From the NCBI GenBank assembly GCA_903925685.1, contig CAIYGI010000037.1, positions 1 through 50,792 of the forward strand: DNA of 50,792 nucleotides, written 5' to 3'. This stretch comes from an uncultured bacterium. GTDB lineage: Bacteria; Verrucomicrobiota; Kiritimatiellia; CAIKKV01; CAIYGI01. Shown here in pieces: positions 8,822 through 16,700 of this stretch. Made by a program: the position numbers and the translations under genes. Positions within the stretch are counted from its first letter, which is position 1. The number at the start of each line of letters is the position of its first letter. A model generated the notes under the pieces. It did not search any database, was not told the DNA's origin, and saw nothing but the letters and a program-made list of their open reading frames with translations.

Positions 8822-9451
8822 GGATTGACTCTGGCACTGACAAAGATCACTGATCGAGAGTGGAAAACCTTCGCCAAGGAGCCTGATGGAACCCTGCGAC
8901 AGTGGGCAGAGGTAGACTACGTGCCGACCGAGCGTTACGAACACAAGGACAGTCGGCCACTGCGCTATGTGGGCTTGCGACTGCTCAAGGCGCAGGGCGT
9001 ATTGTTCGCCGATGGCACCGATAGACGGCACCATGCGGTGATCACCAATCTGGATTATAGTGGTGACCGGTTGTTGAACTGGCATCGGGAAAAGGCTGGC
9101 ACAGTTGAGCACCTCCACGACGAGATCAAGAACGCATTAGGTGGTGGCCATATGCCCAGCCAGCGTTTCAACGTCAATGCTGCCTGGCTCAAACACGCGA
9201 TTCTGGCCTACAATCTGGCCAGTGCCATCAAGGAGCTATGCTTTGTTCTGGAGGAACGCAACGTCCGTTTCAAGAAGTACCGGCTTTTGATGGTGCATCT
9301 CGCCGGACGTATGAACCGCAACAACTGTGTGATGGGGCTGCGGCTGTGCGCTTCGCCGGCGGCGATTCTCCGAATGCGAAAAGTTTGGAGTGTCTTCAAA
9401 CTGCCCACGCATGCCACGTCCTCCAAACCGTTCGTCCATCGGCGCAGGTGA
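8822..9451 (+). pseudogene. IS1380-type transposase, 5'-truncated remnant
   Basis: About 209 codons remain of a transposase normally about 400-450 residues long. The conserved C-terminal part of the DDE domain is clear: DYSGDRLLNWHREKAGTVEHL, HDEIKNALGGGHMPSQRFNV, NAAWLKHAILAYNLASAIK. In the IS1380 family this block carries the final catalytic Glu. The N-terminal two-thirds, including the first catalytic Asp residues, is missing. The reading frame runs straight out of the dispersed repeat at 8655-8815, so the junction marks the truncation. No intact terminal inverted repeats are seen. Non-functional. Confidence 0.8.
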
Positions 9452-9660
9452 AGGTCTCGGGAGTGAGCACTCTATAGAATGCCGACTCGCATCCGAGGTC
9501 TGCCACGATGCATCCTTTTCCGATCACCGAAAAGCGGAAATCTTAAAAAAAACTCGCTTTTACGGCCCTTTATTCATCAAAGAAATCGCCCCATCGTCAT
9601 CCATCCTCCCTCCCAACCTGCCTCCAGCCCTCATTCCAAATCCTTAGGCGAGGATTTGGG

Positions 9661-9744
9661 ATCCACCTGCGTGCTTGACGCCACGGAATAGCCCATATCC
9701 TTTGCAACGTCCATCAAGTCAGCCTTCATGCAAGCCATCGAATA
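9661..9744 (-). pseudogene. Relic copy of a segment of the membrane-protein gene at 18839-19405
   Basis: About 84 bp nearly identical to 18938-19020. On the minus strand it encodes the same peptide block (SMACMKADLMDVAKD, then GYSVASST) found in the intact gene. Nothing else of that gene is present, so this is a displaced fragment. It shows that the island at 8.5-13 kb and the operon at 13-20 kb have exchanged sequence. The rest of 9452-9748 is noncoding, with AT-rich stretches around 9540-9560. Confidence 0.75.
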
Positions 9745-9748
9745 TCCA

Positions 9749-10069
9749 TTATTTCGTTCGCGATCCGTAAGCGGCTCCGGATTCCGCCACTTTTCGAATC
9801 GGCGCGGGGTCTGCATTGACCCCGATCTCGTACAAAAACTCCGGCGCAAAGTCAGCGCCATTCGGCCACTCGATGGTCCCCGTTTCCCGATTCATCGCCA
9901 CTTTACGAAAAAACACAGGATCCTGGAGCGGCTCGAATACCGGCCCGACCAGTTCCTTCTCGAGATCGATCACCTTGACGGCACCGTCGTCGAACTCCAC
10001 GCGCAGCCGGTAACCGCCCTCGTACGTCACAGCGTCTAGCGGACGCCCTTCGGCCTTCGTCAAACTCAT
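9749..10069 (-). CDS. DUF2442 domain protein
   Basis: 106 residues from the ATG at 10069. The DUF2442 core spans about 10-85: VTYEGGYRLRVEFDDGAVKV, IDLEKELVGPVFEPLQDP and IEWPNGADFAPEFLYEIG. These small proteins commonly sit beside a DUF4160 partner in what look like toxin-antitoxin-type pairs; no such partner is visible here. The last residues (ESGAAYGSRTK-stop) come from a 38-bp repeat at 9753-9790 that also ends an unrelated gene at 20730, so the original C-terminus has probably been replaced. Confidence 0.8.
   Translation of the reverse strand: MSLTKAEGRPLDAVTYEGGYRLRVEFDDGAVKVIDLEKELVGPVFEPLQDPVFFRKVAMNRETGTIEWPNGADFAPEFLYEIGVNADPAPIRKVAESGAAYGSRTK
9753..9790. repeat. 38-bp repeat forming a gene 3' end, copy 1
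   Basis: About 35 of 38 bases match 20737-20774. The core starts TTCGTTCGCGATCCGTAAG. In both places it lies at the 3' end of a minus-strand gene in the same frame, giving the C-terminal residues YGSRTK. Confidence 0.8.
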
Positions 10070-10338
10070 CCGCAAACAGGCCCGCCCGATATGAAGCACA
10101 GGAGAGGCAGGAGAACCTCCGTCCTCTCTTCGAAAGTGTTTTGGAACGCACGCCGGTTTTGCTGGAAATCGTCTCGCGTGCCCACGAATATTGCCGGCGC
10201 TATCTCTACAAGTAACAACCGCCCGCCTGTTCTCATCCCGCTCACGGCGGCCTCGTCGAGGCCGGCTCTTCGCCCCGGAGAACGAGCGGGGACTGCGAAA
10301 ACTGGCGGAGCGGGCGGAAGAGCGGATGGAAAGGTTGC
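10070..10338. other. Probable gene relic, unidentified
   Basis: No intact gene. The plus strand has two short frames with coding-like composition in different phases: about 10092-10217 (RQENLRPLFESVLERTPVLL, then a stop) and about 10260-10340 (FAPENERGLRKLAERAEERM). This pattern suggests one frameshifted and decayed gene, but I do not recognise the family. Confidence 0.3.
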
Positions 10339-10419
10339 GTCGAACAATGAGTAACCCGCCAGCGCAACCGAGGGCTAAAATGAAGCTAAGTGCTATTTCG
10401 AGGCTGACCCCTACCGTTC
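10339..10419. repeat. ~82-bp direct repeat left of TA island
   Basis: Matches 12275-12357 with about five differences, including two single-base indels. The two copies are in the same orientation and enclose both toxin-antitoxin pairs and a gene relic. Confidence 0.85.
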
Positions 10420-10475
10420 ACCAACGGCCCATGACCGGCGCGCCTGCCCTGGCCGTGAAGGCGTGAAACGAGTAC

Positions 10476-10504
10476 TTGACGCAAAAGGCGCGGTTTTGTA
10501 CATT
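10476..10504 (+). promoter_or_regulatory. Sigma-70 promoter of Phd/RelE operon
   Basis: -35 box TTGACG (10476-10481), 17-bp spacer and -10 box TACATT (10499-10504). It lies 26 bp upstream of the antitoxin ATG, which is preceded by a strong AAAGGAGG at about 10513-10520. Confidence 0.7.
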
Positions 10505-10530
10505 ATGTCCATGAAAGGAGGAATCAAACC

Positions 10531-10797
10531 ATGACTACCATGAGCATCGCCGAGGCCCGGAACAACCTGGCGGACACAATCAACCGCGTATCCTACGGGG
10601 GCGAGCGGATTGTATTCGCCCGGCGCGGGAAGCCGGTTGCCGCGCTGGTATCGGCCGGAGATCTGGCCCTGTTGCAACGAATCGAAGACGCCGAAGACAT
10701 TCAGACCGCCGCGAAGGTGTTGAAGGAATACGACCGGAACCCGGCCGCATTCACTACACTAGATGAATACAAGCGCGCGAGGCAGGCACGGGCATGA
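10531..10797 (+). CDS. Phd/YefM-family antitoxin
   Basis: 88 residues, typical length. The N-terminal Phd/YefM fold is clear: MTTMSIAEARNNLADTINRV, then GERIVFARRGKPVAALVSAG. The N-terminal half is expected to dimerise and bind the operator; the C-terminal half (EYDRNPAAFTTLDEYKRARQ) should wrap the toxin. It overlaps the toxin gene by 4 bp (ATGA). It probably autoregulates the promoter at 10476-10504 with the toxin as co-repressor. Confidence 0.92.
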   Translation: MTTMSIAEARNNLADTINRVSYGGERIVFARRGKPVAALVSAGDLALLQRIEDAEDIQTAAKVLKEYDRNPAAFTTLDEYKRARQARA

Positions 10798-11213
10798 GAT
10801 ACACGGTCCGCATGGACTCCCGCACCCGCAAGACGCTGGACCGGCTACCGGGCGACATGCACGGCCGCGTCGTGCGCAAACTGGAAGCCCTTGAAGAGAA
10901 TCCCCGTCCTTTCGGCGTCGAGAAGTTGACCGGACCGGAAGTCCTTTACCGCGTCCGCGCAGGCGACTGGCGCATTGTGTATTCGATCCGCGACCGCGAA
11001 CTTGTGGTTATCGTGATCCGCCGCCATTCAATATCCTCGACCGTCATTACCACCGCAAGGACGGGCCCACCGCCACGTATGGACAACGCTGAAAACGGCG
11101 TTCGGTGTTCGGTTTGGCCTCTGGGACAAAGCCTCCAGACAGATCGGTGCAAATGCTATTTGGGTAAACTGGCAAGCAATTCATCGGGACCGAGCACCTT
11201 CAGCGATGCATGA
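10794..11213 (+). CDS. RelE/ParE-family toxin with abnormal C-terminal extension
   Basis: Residues 1-78 are a normal RelE-superfamily toxin: RKTLDRLPGDMHGRVVRKLE, then NPRPFGVEKLTG, LYRVRAGDWRIVYSIRD and LVVIVIR. Family members end soon after that strand with a basic tail (typically RREVYR). Here the frame instead continues into RHSISSTVITTARTG and about 45 residues of non-family, low-complexity sequence, and it runs 58 bp into the convergent PIN gene. The native C-terminus, which carries catalytic basic or tyrosine residues in RelE enzymes, appears to be lost by insertion or deletion near 11027. Activity is doubtful. Confidence 0.8.
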   Translation: MRYTVRMDSRTRKTLDRLPGDMHGRVVRKLEALEENPRPFGVEKLTGPEVLYRVRAGDWRIVYSIRDRELVVIVIRRHSISSTVITTARTGPPPRMDNAENGVRCSVWPLGQSLQTDRCKCYLGKLASNSSGPSTFSDA

Positions 11214-11569
11214 CGGAAGTCTTTTTGATTTCGTGTAACAACGACTTCGGCCCCCGCCAGTCTTCCTGCCTGATCGAGCACCGCATCCTCAAAGTCCGCC
11301 AATTTGCTCTTGAGAGCTTCTTCCAACACGGCCCGGTTGACAGGTGCAATCTCAAACAGTTCCAGCAATTTTTGCAGTACTTGACAGGCGGTGGGGCGAG
11401 GCAAGGTTTGCGTCAGAAGATAGTCAATTGTCGTGATGGTAGTTGCACATAGGATCCCTTCGATTCTTGCATGTTCGGCCAAACCAAACACTTCGGCGGA
11501 GGCGCCGACGAATGGCTGGCGTGCGAGCAGCACATCGAGCACGACGTTCGTATCGAGCATTACCCTCAC
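11156..11569 (-). CDS. PIN-domain ribonuclease toxin (VapC-like)
   Basis: 137 residues. The acidic PIN quartet is visible: MLDTNVVLDVLL (Asp5), AEVFGLAEHARIEG, then LKSKLADFEDAVLDQAGRLA (Asp residues in DFEDAV) and VVTRNQKDF (Asp). Such toxins cleave RNA, often tRNA, in the cytoplasm. It overlaps the upstream antitoxin gene by 4 bp (ATGA at 11566-11569), as expected for a TA pair. It is convergent with the RelE gene, whose extended end runs into it. Confidence 0.9.
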   Translation of the reverse strand: MRVMLDTNVVLDVLLARQPFVGASAEVFGLAEHARIEGILCATTITTIDYLLTQTLPRPTACQVLQKLLELFEIAPVNRAVLEEALKSKLADFEDAVLDQAGRLAGAEVVVTRNQKDFRHASLKVLGPDELLASLPK

Positions 11570-11805
11570 GAATACTTCTCCCGCAGATGCGTCCGATAGT
11601 CAGACTCCCGGACGCCTTTATCTTTCAAAATGCCGACGAGCGAAGTCGTGATGGGTGGGAGTGGTGGTTCTTGACGTTGCCCCGACGCCAACGAGTCGAA
11701 GAACTCGCCAACGATTTGCGAAACCGACTTTCCCCGACGACTCGCCTCAACTTTGGCCGTCCTTACCATTTCCACGTCCATTCGTAATGTGAGTTTTGCA
11801 TTCAT
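11566..11805 (-). CDS. DUF6364-type antitoxin of the PIN toxin
   Basis: 79 residues from the ATG at 11805. The start NAKLTLRMDVEMVRTAKVEA followed by SRRGKSVSQIVGEFFDSL is a ribbon-helix-helix fold typical of DUF6364/CopG-like antitoxins. The C-terminal part (PITTSLVGILKDKG, DYRTHLREKY) should contact the toxin. A longer upstream-extended frame exists but lacks family similarity. First gene of a two-gene operon with the PIN toxin. Confidence 0.85.
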   Translation of the reverse strand: MNAKLTLRMDVEMVRTAKVEASRRGKSVSQIVGEFFDSLASGQRQEPPLPPITTSLVGILKDKGVRESDYRTHLREKYS

Positions 11806-12076
11806 GACGTACAAGTTACAGCCATCTATACGTCTTGTCAATCTCGTTATGAGCATTTTTTCGGAAGGTGAATTGATCCGTGAGGCAACGAACAAAACTC
11901 TATGTGTTCTTTGCGATCTTTCGCGGTGAATAATTCGGGCCGAAAAGGCTCCCCATCCTCGTCCGCCGGACCCGCCCGTGCTTCTGATCTCGGACTTCCG
12001 ACCTCAGACCTCCGCCTTCCTCCGTCCACCGCGGCTCCGTTCAATCACATTTTATCCCGAATACGCCACGGCCAGC

Positions 12077-12184
12077 ATGGACAACCGCCTGTTCGTCTTA
12101 AAATACGCAGTGGAACTGCCATCGAAGAACGAACTGGAGAAGTTCCTCCACGCGCGGCACCTGGAGATGGCGGGCAATGCCTGA
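12077..12184 (+). pseudogene. C-terminal relic of a DUF1016 (YhcG-type PD-(D/E)XK) gene
   Basis: 35 codons ending in TGA encode DNRLFVLKYAVELPSKNELE and KFLHARHLEM. This matches the usual C-terminus of DUF1016 / PDDEXK nuclease-domain proteins (LFVSKYQLELPK-type). The other ~300 residues are absent. The surrounding 11806-12475 stretch has no intact gene; it holds two versions of a CTTTCGCGGTGAA-containing repeat (about 11917-11965 and 12229-12275). Confidence 0.7.
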
Positions 12185-12274
12185 AGCGTCATGACTACCT
12201 TCACACTATCGCTCTATGCGGTCGTTGCAACCTTTCGCGGTGAAAAATTCTAGCCGAAAAGACTCATCATCCCC

Positions 12275-12357
12275 GTCGAACAATGCGTAACCCGCCAGCG
12301 CGAACCGAGGGCTCAAAATGAAGTTGAGTGCTATTTCGAGGCTGACCCCTACCGTTC
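12275..12357. repeat. ~82-bp direct repeat right of TA island
   Basis: Second copy of the repeat at 10339-10419, same orientation, with about five differences. Between the two lie the Phd/RelE pair, the PIN pair and the DUF1016 relic. Confidence 0.85.
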
Positions 12358-12479
12358 CAACCGCCGATTTCATTTGTCGCTTGTCGAAACCCCGCCCCGA
12401 TCTAACTTGCGCCACTCTAATCGGGTTGTCGGTTGCGTGTGTTGCCAAAGCCGCGCCCGCTACAAGGCGGCGACGCCTC

Positions 12480-12567
12480 TATAAGTGAATGTCCAAAGTC
12501 CATATACGACCCCACTCGCCCACTATAAGTGAATGTCCAAAGTCCATATACGACCCCACTCGCCCAC
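12480..12567. repeat. Perfect 44-bp tandem duplication
   Basis: Two identical, head-to-tail 44-bp units (12480-12523 and 12524-12567) starting TATAAGTGAATGTCCAAAG. Perfect identity implies a recent duplication. No ORF. Confidence 0.95.
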
Positions 12568-13020
12568 AGATGGATGCGAATGAACGCGGATGGGAAGAAG
12601 AGTTTTAACGCAGAGACGCGGGGGCGCAGAGGGAATGCGGGCGGAGGTTGGGCGGGAGGGCGAGACGGGCGGCCGAGGCCCCGGGGGGTTGGGTAGCGTT
12701 GGAGCGCCTCTGGCGCGACAACGCGGGACCGAGCACATGGGATGCGGGATCGCGTCGAGGCCCCGCAGGGCAGGTTAGGCGGCGGCGCGGTAGCGGCGAC
12801 GCCGGGACGGAGGAGAAGCCGCGCCGTAGAGGGATCGACGGGACACAGGCGTCGCGGGTTGGCACAGGGGGAGCCGGTCGGGCGTGGAGGCGCGTAGCGC
12901 CGGAACGACCGGGCGGCGGACGGCGGGCGGCGGGACGGATTGAGTGAAAAGAGGCGGTGCGGTTGTGATGTTCGGGGCGGGGGCGGGGCGCGGGAGCGCG
13001 GGGGTTTGGGGGATTGTATT
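12568..13020. repeat. Dispersed composite repeat, copy 2, in strongly G-skewed DNA
   Basis: The first ~215 bp repeat the blocks of 8655-8815: GATG/ACGC 10-mers, octamers (AACGCAGA, GACGCGGG, GGCGCAGA), a GGCCGAGGCCCC segment, then the GGCGGCGGCGCGG tail near 12780. The whole stretch to 13020 has a marked excess of G over C on the plus strand with many G-runs (such as GGGGCGGGGGCGGGG near 12975-12990). No gene is convincing. From 13070 to 13265 one plus-strand frame (LQKVQQADLSALLREAPYDW) looks partly coding but lacks a start and a recognisable family. 13270-13300 has a 15-bp tandem duplication. Confidence 0.55.
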
Positions 13021-13309
13021 GGGGGATTTGGTCAACGCCTAAACTCTAAATACAGGGCAGACCCCATTTTGGCCGATGGCCGTGTCGATCTGCAGAAGGT
13101 GCAACAAGCAGATCTCTCTGCGTTGCTCCGTGAAGCGCCTTACGATTGGAGGGATGGCAGTTATCCCCAACAGGTGGGCCGCAATCAGACCTATGACTAT
13201 CCATTTCCTCATGATTCTGTCGTGCGCCGCCTTCTCGATCGGCGAGTTTGCGAACCGTATCGAGTAAGCTTTGTTCGGTGTCAGTTTGTTCGGTGTCAGT
13301 TTGGTTCTG

Positions 13310-14071
13310 TCAAAAGCCTGTCAAATGGCGTATGCATCCAAACAGTGACAGAGCAATTGCAAAGTAGCCGAGCAGGAGACCCGCAATAGCCAGTCCTCGA
13401 CCACGATGGTACGTGATCCGCTTGAGTGCAATGTGACCTGTCACTACAGCGGGAATACCAGTCACGAATAGCGCACCGAGCGATATGAGTCCCAGAATGA
13501 ACGACCAGATTGCCAGACGGGAAAACGTCAGTCTTGGCAGCGGCGACGTGGATGTTGTTTGCAAGTCAGGTTTTGTAGGTTGCGAGTGATGCGTCGACGA
13601 AGGCGGCAGCGGCGGTATCGTTGGTGAAACCGGCGCTAAAGACGGCATAGGGGGTGGCAGAGGTGGCATTGTTGGTGTCGATGGCGAGTCTGGTTTCCAC
13701 ATGGTGCCGCATTTGAGACAGACGAAGACAATCCTTTTCTTTCCAGAAACTTCCGTCACTCCTCCGATTTCACAATTCGTTTTGTCCAGTTCTAAAGGAC
13801 TTGATTCGCAATGAGGGCATCGAATTGGTTCATCGTTTACAGACGCAGGGTCGTTTGCCGCGCTCACTTGCGACGGTGTTGTATTTGTCGATGTGGGACT
13901 GGTTAAAGGAACAACTTGAGGCGGTTGTGCCTCTTGTGGTTGTGAAGTTGCCGGATCGGGGAGTTTGATTGCGCCGTTGCAGGATGGGCAGTTGATTGTC
14001 GTGCCGACTATTTCCTGTGGCCCTTCGAGGGGTTGTTGGCAGTGCGGGCAGTTAAATTTGAAGTCGCTCAC
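13310..14071 (-). CDS. Zinc-ribbon membrane protein with DUF4190-like C-terminus
   Basis: 253 residues from the GTG at 14071, chosen because GAGGG lies 5 nt upstream; longer alternatives lack a site. Two zinc-ribbon-like Cys pairs: FNCPHCQQPL...INCPSC (residues ~5-35) and IRCPHCES...FVCLKCGTMW (~85-125). Long Pro/Ser/Thr linkers separate them. The C-terminal ~75 residues carry two or three membrane helices (FILGLISLGALFVTGIPAVV and GLAIAGLLLGYFAIALSLF) in the pattern of DUF4190. Last gene of the accessory operon. Function unknown; the layout suggests a membrane-anchored sensor or adaptor with an N-terminal cytoplasmic zinc-binding part. Confidence 0.7.
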   Translation of the reverse strand: MSDFKFNCPHCQQPLEGPQEIVGTTINCPSCNGAIKLPDPATSQPQEAQPPQVVPLTSPTSTNTTPSQVSAANDPASVNDEPIRCPHCESSPLELDKTNCEIGGVTEVSGKKRIVFVCLKCGTMWKPDSPSTPTMPPLPPPMPSLAPVSPTIPPLPPSSTHHSQPTKPDLQTTSTSPLPRLTFSRLAIWSFILGLISLGALFVTGIPAVVTGHIALKRITYHRGRGLAIAGLLLGYFAIALSLFGCIRHLTGF

Positions 14072-14188
14072 GTTGTCCCTCGCATTTGAATTTGGTGCTG
14101 ATATTAATCCAGCGCTGGTCCTGCAAAAGATCAGCAACTTTCGGTGGTTAGTACCTTCGCCAACCGTATACTATGGTTCGTCACTTCT

Positions 14189-15832
14189 TTACACGGTTAT
14201 TAGTCCAGTTTCGATTGCCTCGCAGACAAGTTCAACAAAGTGGCATGTTTTAGGATAGGTCCATGGTGTTGATCCGTCCTTAATCGGTCTATTTGAATCT
14301 AATGCTAGGAACTTTCCAAATTCAATTGGGCGTTTTGAACTACTTTGAAAGCCATAATGATATACATATTTATCAGTGAGAATGATGGCAAACAACGAAT
14401 CTTCAACCAACCACGTTTTTTCTTCGTAGGCAGCAATAATTGTCTCCGACGCAGGAAACCTTATGCACTTTTTCAATCTCATCATCACGTCTTGCGGAAT
14501 TCCGTCACCTTGGTAGGTGTTTTTGGGGAGGAATCCATTAAACGCTTTCACAGCCAGTTCTCGAACAAAGAAAGTCATGGAAGGATGTGCCAGCACTTTC
14601 TTGATAATGTCAGCAACCGTTTCACTGCTTATCTCCAATACTTCCGCCACCTGTGTTATGAGTCCCATTTCGGTCTCCGTTGCGGTTCCATCTGAGATAA
14701 CACAACGGTACAGGTCGCTAATAAGTTCTCCCTTACCCTTGTCATCGCCGTCAAAACTTTTCAAGTTGACTTCCGTCGTTTCATTTGCCACACGACAAAC
14801 ATCATCTTCCGAAAAGTCGTGCATCACTCCCCATAACTTGAGAAAAGCTCGTTCGGGAAGCGTGATTGGGCCATCAACGTTTGCGGTCAAAGATAGGCAT
14901 TTCAGCATCAGAAATTCTTGCGTGTAGTGTTTACAGGAGTTAATGATATGTTTAACGGTGTCGGGTATTGAAGATTCAGTTTGCTGCAATTGTCGAATTC
15001 GTTGTTCAACAGAGGACATTAGTCTTTGCCAATCTTTAGTGGCGACTAAATCCTTCTTAAGAGTGTTACATATGTTGGTTATCTGAAAGCATTGCATCTT
15101 GATTTCTGAGTTTCTATTCTTCAATATTTCTGCTTCTCGTGTCACTTCCGAAAAGGCTGACTTATAAGTCGGACACTCTTGCGGGAAAAGAGTGTACATT
15201 TCTGCTTTTAGGTTTCTTTTCTCTGAATCGACTTTCGGGTTATTATCTGATGTTTCATTAAGACTCTTTAGGCTTAATTGATAGACATCGAAGAGATTCC
15301 TGTTGAACCCCTTCATGAATACCGTCAAGTAGTCAGAATCTATTGTTATTTGGCTCTTATCCCGTAGTAGGTTCTTGAACAGTCGAAGACTGTCTGCGTA
15401 TCTTCCGAGATGGCTCAAACATAAAGCCATTTTGTAAACAGACATCTTGTGAGAAAAGACACCGTTCTTTTTTATATAGAAAGATTGAGGAAAACTCTTT
15501 TTTGCAACCTCGTAGAGTTGCAATGCTTCGCTCCAGTCTTCCTTCTCAAAGCACGTTTCTGCTAGGTTAAAGAAATGTTGCCCCTTTTCGTAATTCCTGG
15601 ACTCTTCTTCCTCTTCTTGTGCTTCTTTCAACCTTTGGCGTTCTTCTTCGTTGGCTTCATATGCTGCACGATTTGCGTCCGCCCTTGCTTGTTTGCTTTC
15701 TCTTTCGCTTTGGCGCCGTGCCTCTTGTAGTTCCTTTTGGACTGTGTCAAGTTTCTTTTTGATCTCGGATGTATCTATAACGGTTTTGGCGATGGCGATA
15801 TCTTCGATTAGTCTTCTCTTGTCAATGGTCAT
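14189..15832 (-). CDS. Coiled-coil / TPR / TerB-like protein, unknown function
   Basis: 547 residues and clearly AT-richer than the flanking core genes, suggesting transfer. Order: N-terminal charged coiled coil (about 20-85, KKLDTVQKELQEARRQSERE), TPR-like helices (about 88-170, FFNLAETCFEKEDWSEALQL and MALCLSHLGRYADSLRLFKN), a helical middle, then a TerB-like acidic helical domain (about 310-425, LTANVDGPITLPERAFLKLW, CVISDGTATETEMGL). The last ~100 residues are unassigned. TerB domains recur in stress and conflict systems. Its ATG overlaps the stop of the preceding ChaC-like fragment (ATGA). Confidence 0.6.
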   Translation of the reverse strand: MTIDKRRLIEDIAIAKTVIDTSEIKKKLDTVQKELQEARRQSERESKQARADANRAAYEANEEERQRLKEAQEEEEESRNYEKGQHFFNLAETCFEKEDWSEALQLYEVAKKSFPQSFYIKKNGVFSHKMSVYKMALCLSHLGRYADSLRLFKNLLRDKSQITIDSDYLTVFMKGFNRNLFDVYQLSLKSLNETSDNNPKVDSEKRNLKAEMYTLFPQECPTYKSAFSEVTREAEILKNRNSEIKMQCFQITNICNTLKKDLVATKDWQRLMSSVEQRIRQLQQTESSIPDTVKHIINSCKHYTQEFLMLKCLSLTANVDGPITLPERAFLKLWGVMHDFSEDDVCRVANETTEVNLKSFDGDDKGKGELISDLYRCVISDGTATETEMGLITQVAEVLEISSETVADIIKKVLAHPSMTFFVRELAVKAFNGFLPKNTYQGDGIPQDVMMRLKKCIRFPASETIIAAYEEKTWLVEDSLFAIILTDKYVYHYGFQSSSKRPIEFGKFLALDSNRPIKDGSTPWTYPKTCHFVELVCEAIETGLITV

Positions 15833-16035
15833 TGTTCATCTCCTCGGACATAATCACCTTCCATCGGCGTTCTCGCATTAGTCGGTCCGGGGCGTTGTTT
15901 CGTCCCCCAGTTCCGAACCGAGTTCTTGCTAAATGTCCGTCGGTACCCGCGCATGAGCCCGATGGTCTTGCGGGTGCAGGACAGACTCCCGTACCAGTCA
16001 TCCCACATCAGCGATCCATATCCGAAGACCCACAT
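15829..16035 (-). pseudogene. ChaC-like gamma-glutamylcyclotransferase fragment
   Basis: 68 codons cover only the N-terminal third of a ChaC-type protein (usually about 180 residues): MWVFGYGSLMWDDW (the conserved YGSL substrate-binding loop) and RGYRRTFSKNSVRNWGTKQR. The catalytic Glu lies further on in the family and is absent. The frame ends by overlapping the next gene's ATG, with GAGGAGATG as that gene's ribosome binding site. It is either a remnant retained for translational coupling or a shortened binding domain; remnant is more likely. Confidence 0.65.
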
Positions 16036-16039
16036 ATGA

Positions 16040-16594
16040 TTACCTCGACGCTCGCTTATACTCGTAGTGGATGGTGATTCCTTCTGGCGCGGTAATTGGC
16101 TCTCTAACCTCAGTCTTTTTGTCTAGGATAATCATCCAATATGCGGTCTGGTCTTGCCCTTGCGCATTGTGAAATATGCGCTTCAGTACGGATAGCTTGC
16201 GAATGTCGGCATGTATGTGACTCATGAAGTTAGCTTGTGACTCTCCGTTCGGCCGTCGGAGTTTGAGTTCAATGATTGCTTTGGGGATGTTGAATCCAAA
16301 TCCCTTGCTTGGCAACCGAGCGTGACGAAGAACGGCAAGATTCGACACATCGATCAATACAATGTCGGAGCGCATCTTCAAATTGCCCCCTCCATACCAG
16401 CGCACCTCGCTATGAAGGGAGATTGACCTGTCGCCGTCCTGAGTATCTTCTGCGGATCCGAAATAGCGAAGCAGGCGACAGCAGAGGTGGAATCTGAGAT
16501 CGTCTTCTGTAAGAAAGACATTGGGTGATTCGCGAAACAGCGCGATCACTTCGTCGATGGATGCAACGACGTTGTTCTTTTCTTCCGTGTTCAT
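16040..16594 (-). CDS. PD-(D/E)XK nuclease-like protein
   Basis: 184 residues. The region MRSDIVLIDVSNLAV, then FNIPKAIIELKLRRPNGESQ gives a D...(15-30)...E-x-K arrangement between strands, the core of PD-(D/E)XK restriction-type nucleases. Other features are an N-terminal helix (IDEVIALFRESPNVFLTEDD) and a C-terminal strand pair (AYWMIILDKKTE). No family name is recognised. It lies 4 bp upstream of the ChaC fragment and 106 bp downstream of the GTPase/FGE gene on the same strand, so it is probably part of the same accessory unit. If active it would act on nucleic acid in the cytoplasm. Confidence 0.5.
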   Translation of the reverse strand: MNTEEKNNVVASIDEVIALFRESPNVFLTEDDLRFHLCCRLLRYFGSAEDTQDGDRSISLHSEVRWYGGGNLKMRSDIVLIDVSNLAVLRHARLPSKGFGFNIPKAIIELKLRRPNGESQANFMSHIHADIRKLSVLKRIFHNAQGQDQTAYWMIILDKKTEVREPITAPEGITIHYEYKRASR

Positions 16595-16700
16595 ATCTTT
16601 TGTCGGCGACCAAAATCACGTACAGTCAGACCGTCATCCCTGCCAATAAAAAATCCGGCGTCGTTGCGTGCGAATTCGTAAAAAAAGGTAATCTTAGCCC

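Noticed and set aside
8597-9118. Minus-strand frame containing LRGESSPRSPRLRV-type sequence
   Set aside because: It is a translation of the dispersed repeat plus antisense transposase; such repeat-derived peptides are not evidence for a gene.
12940-13389. 149-residue plus-strand frame
   Set aside because: Starts in the G-rich repeat and ends in repeats; only a central piece looks coding, with no start site or family, so it is at best a relic.
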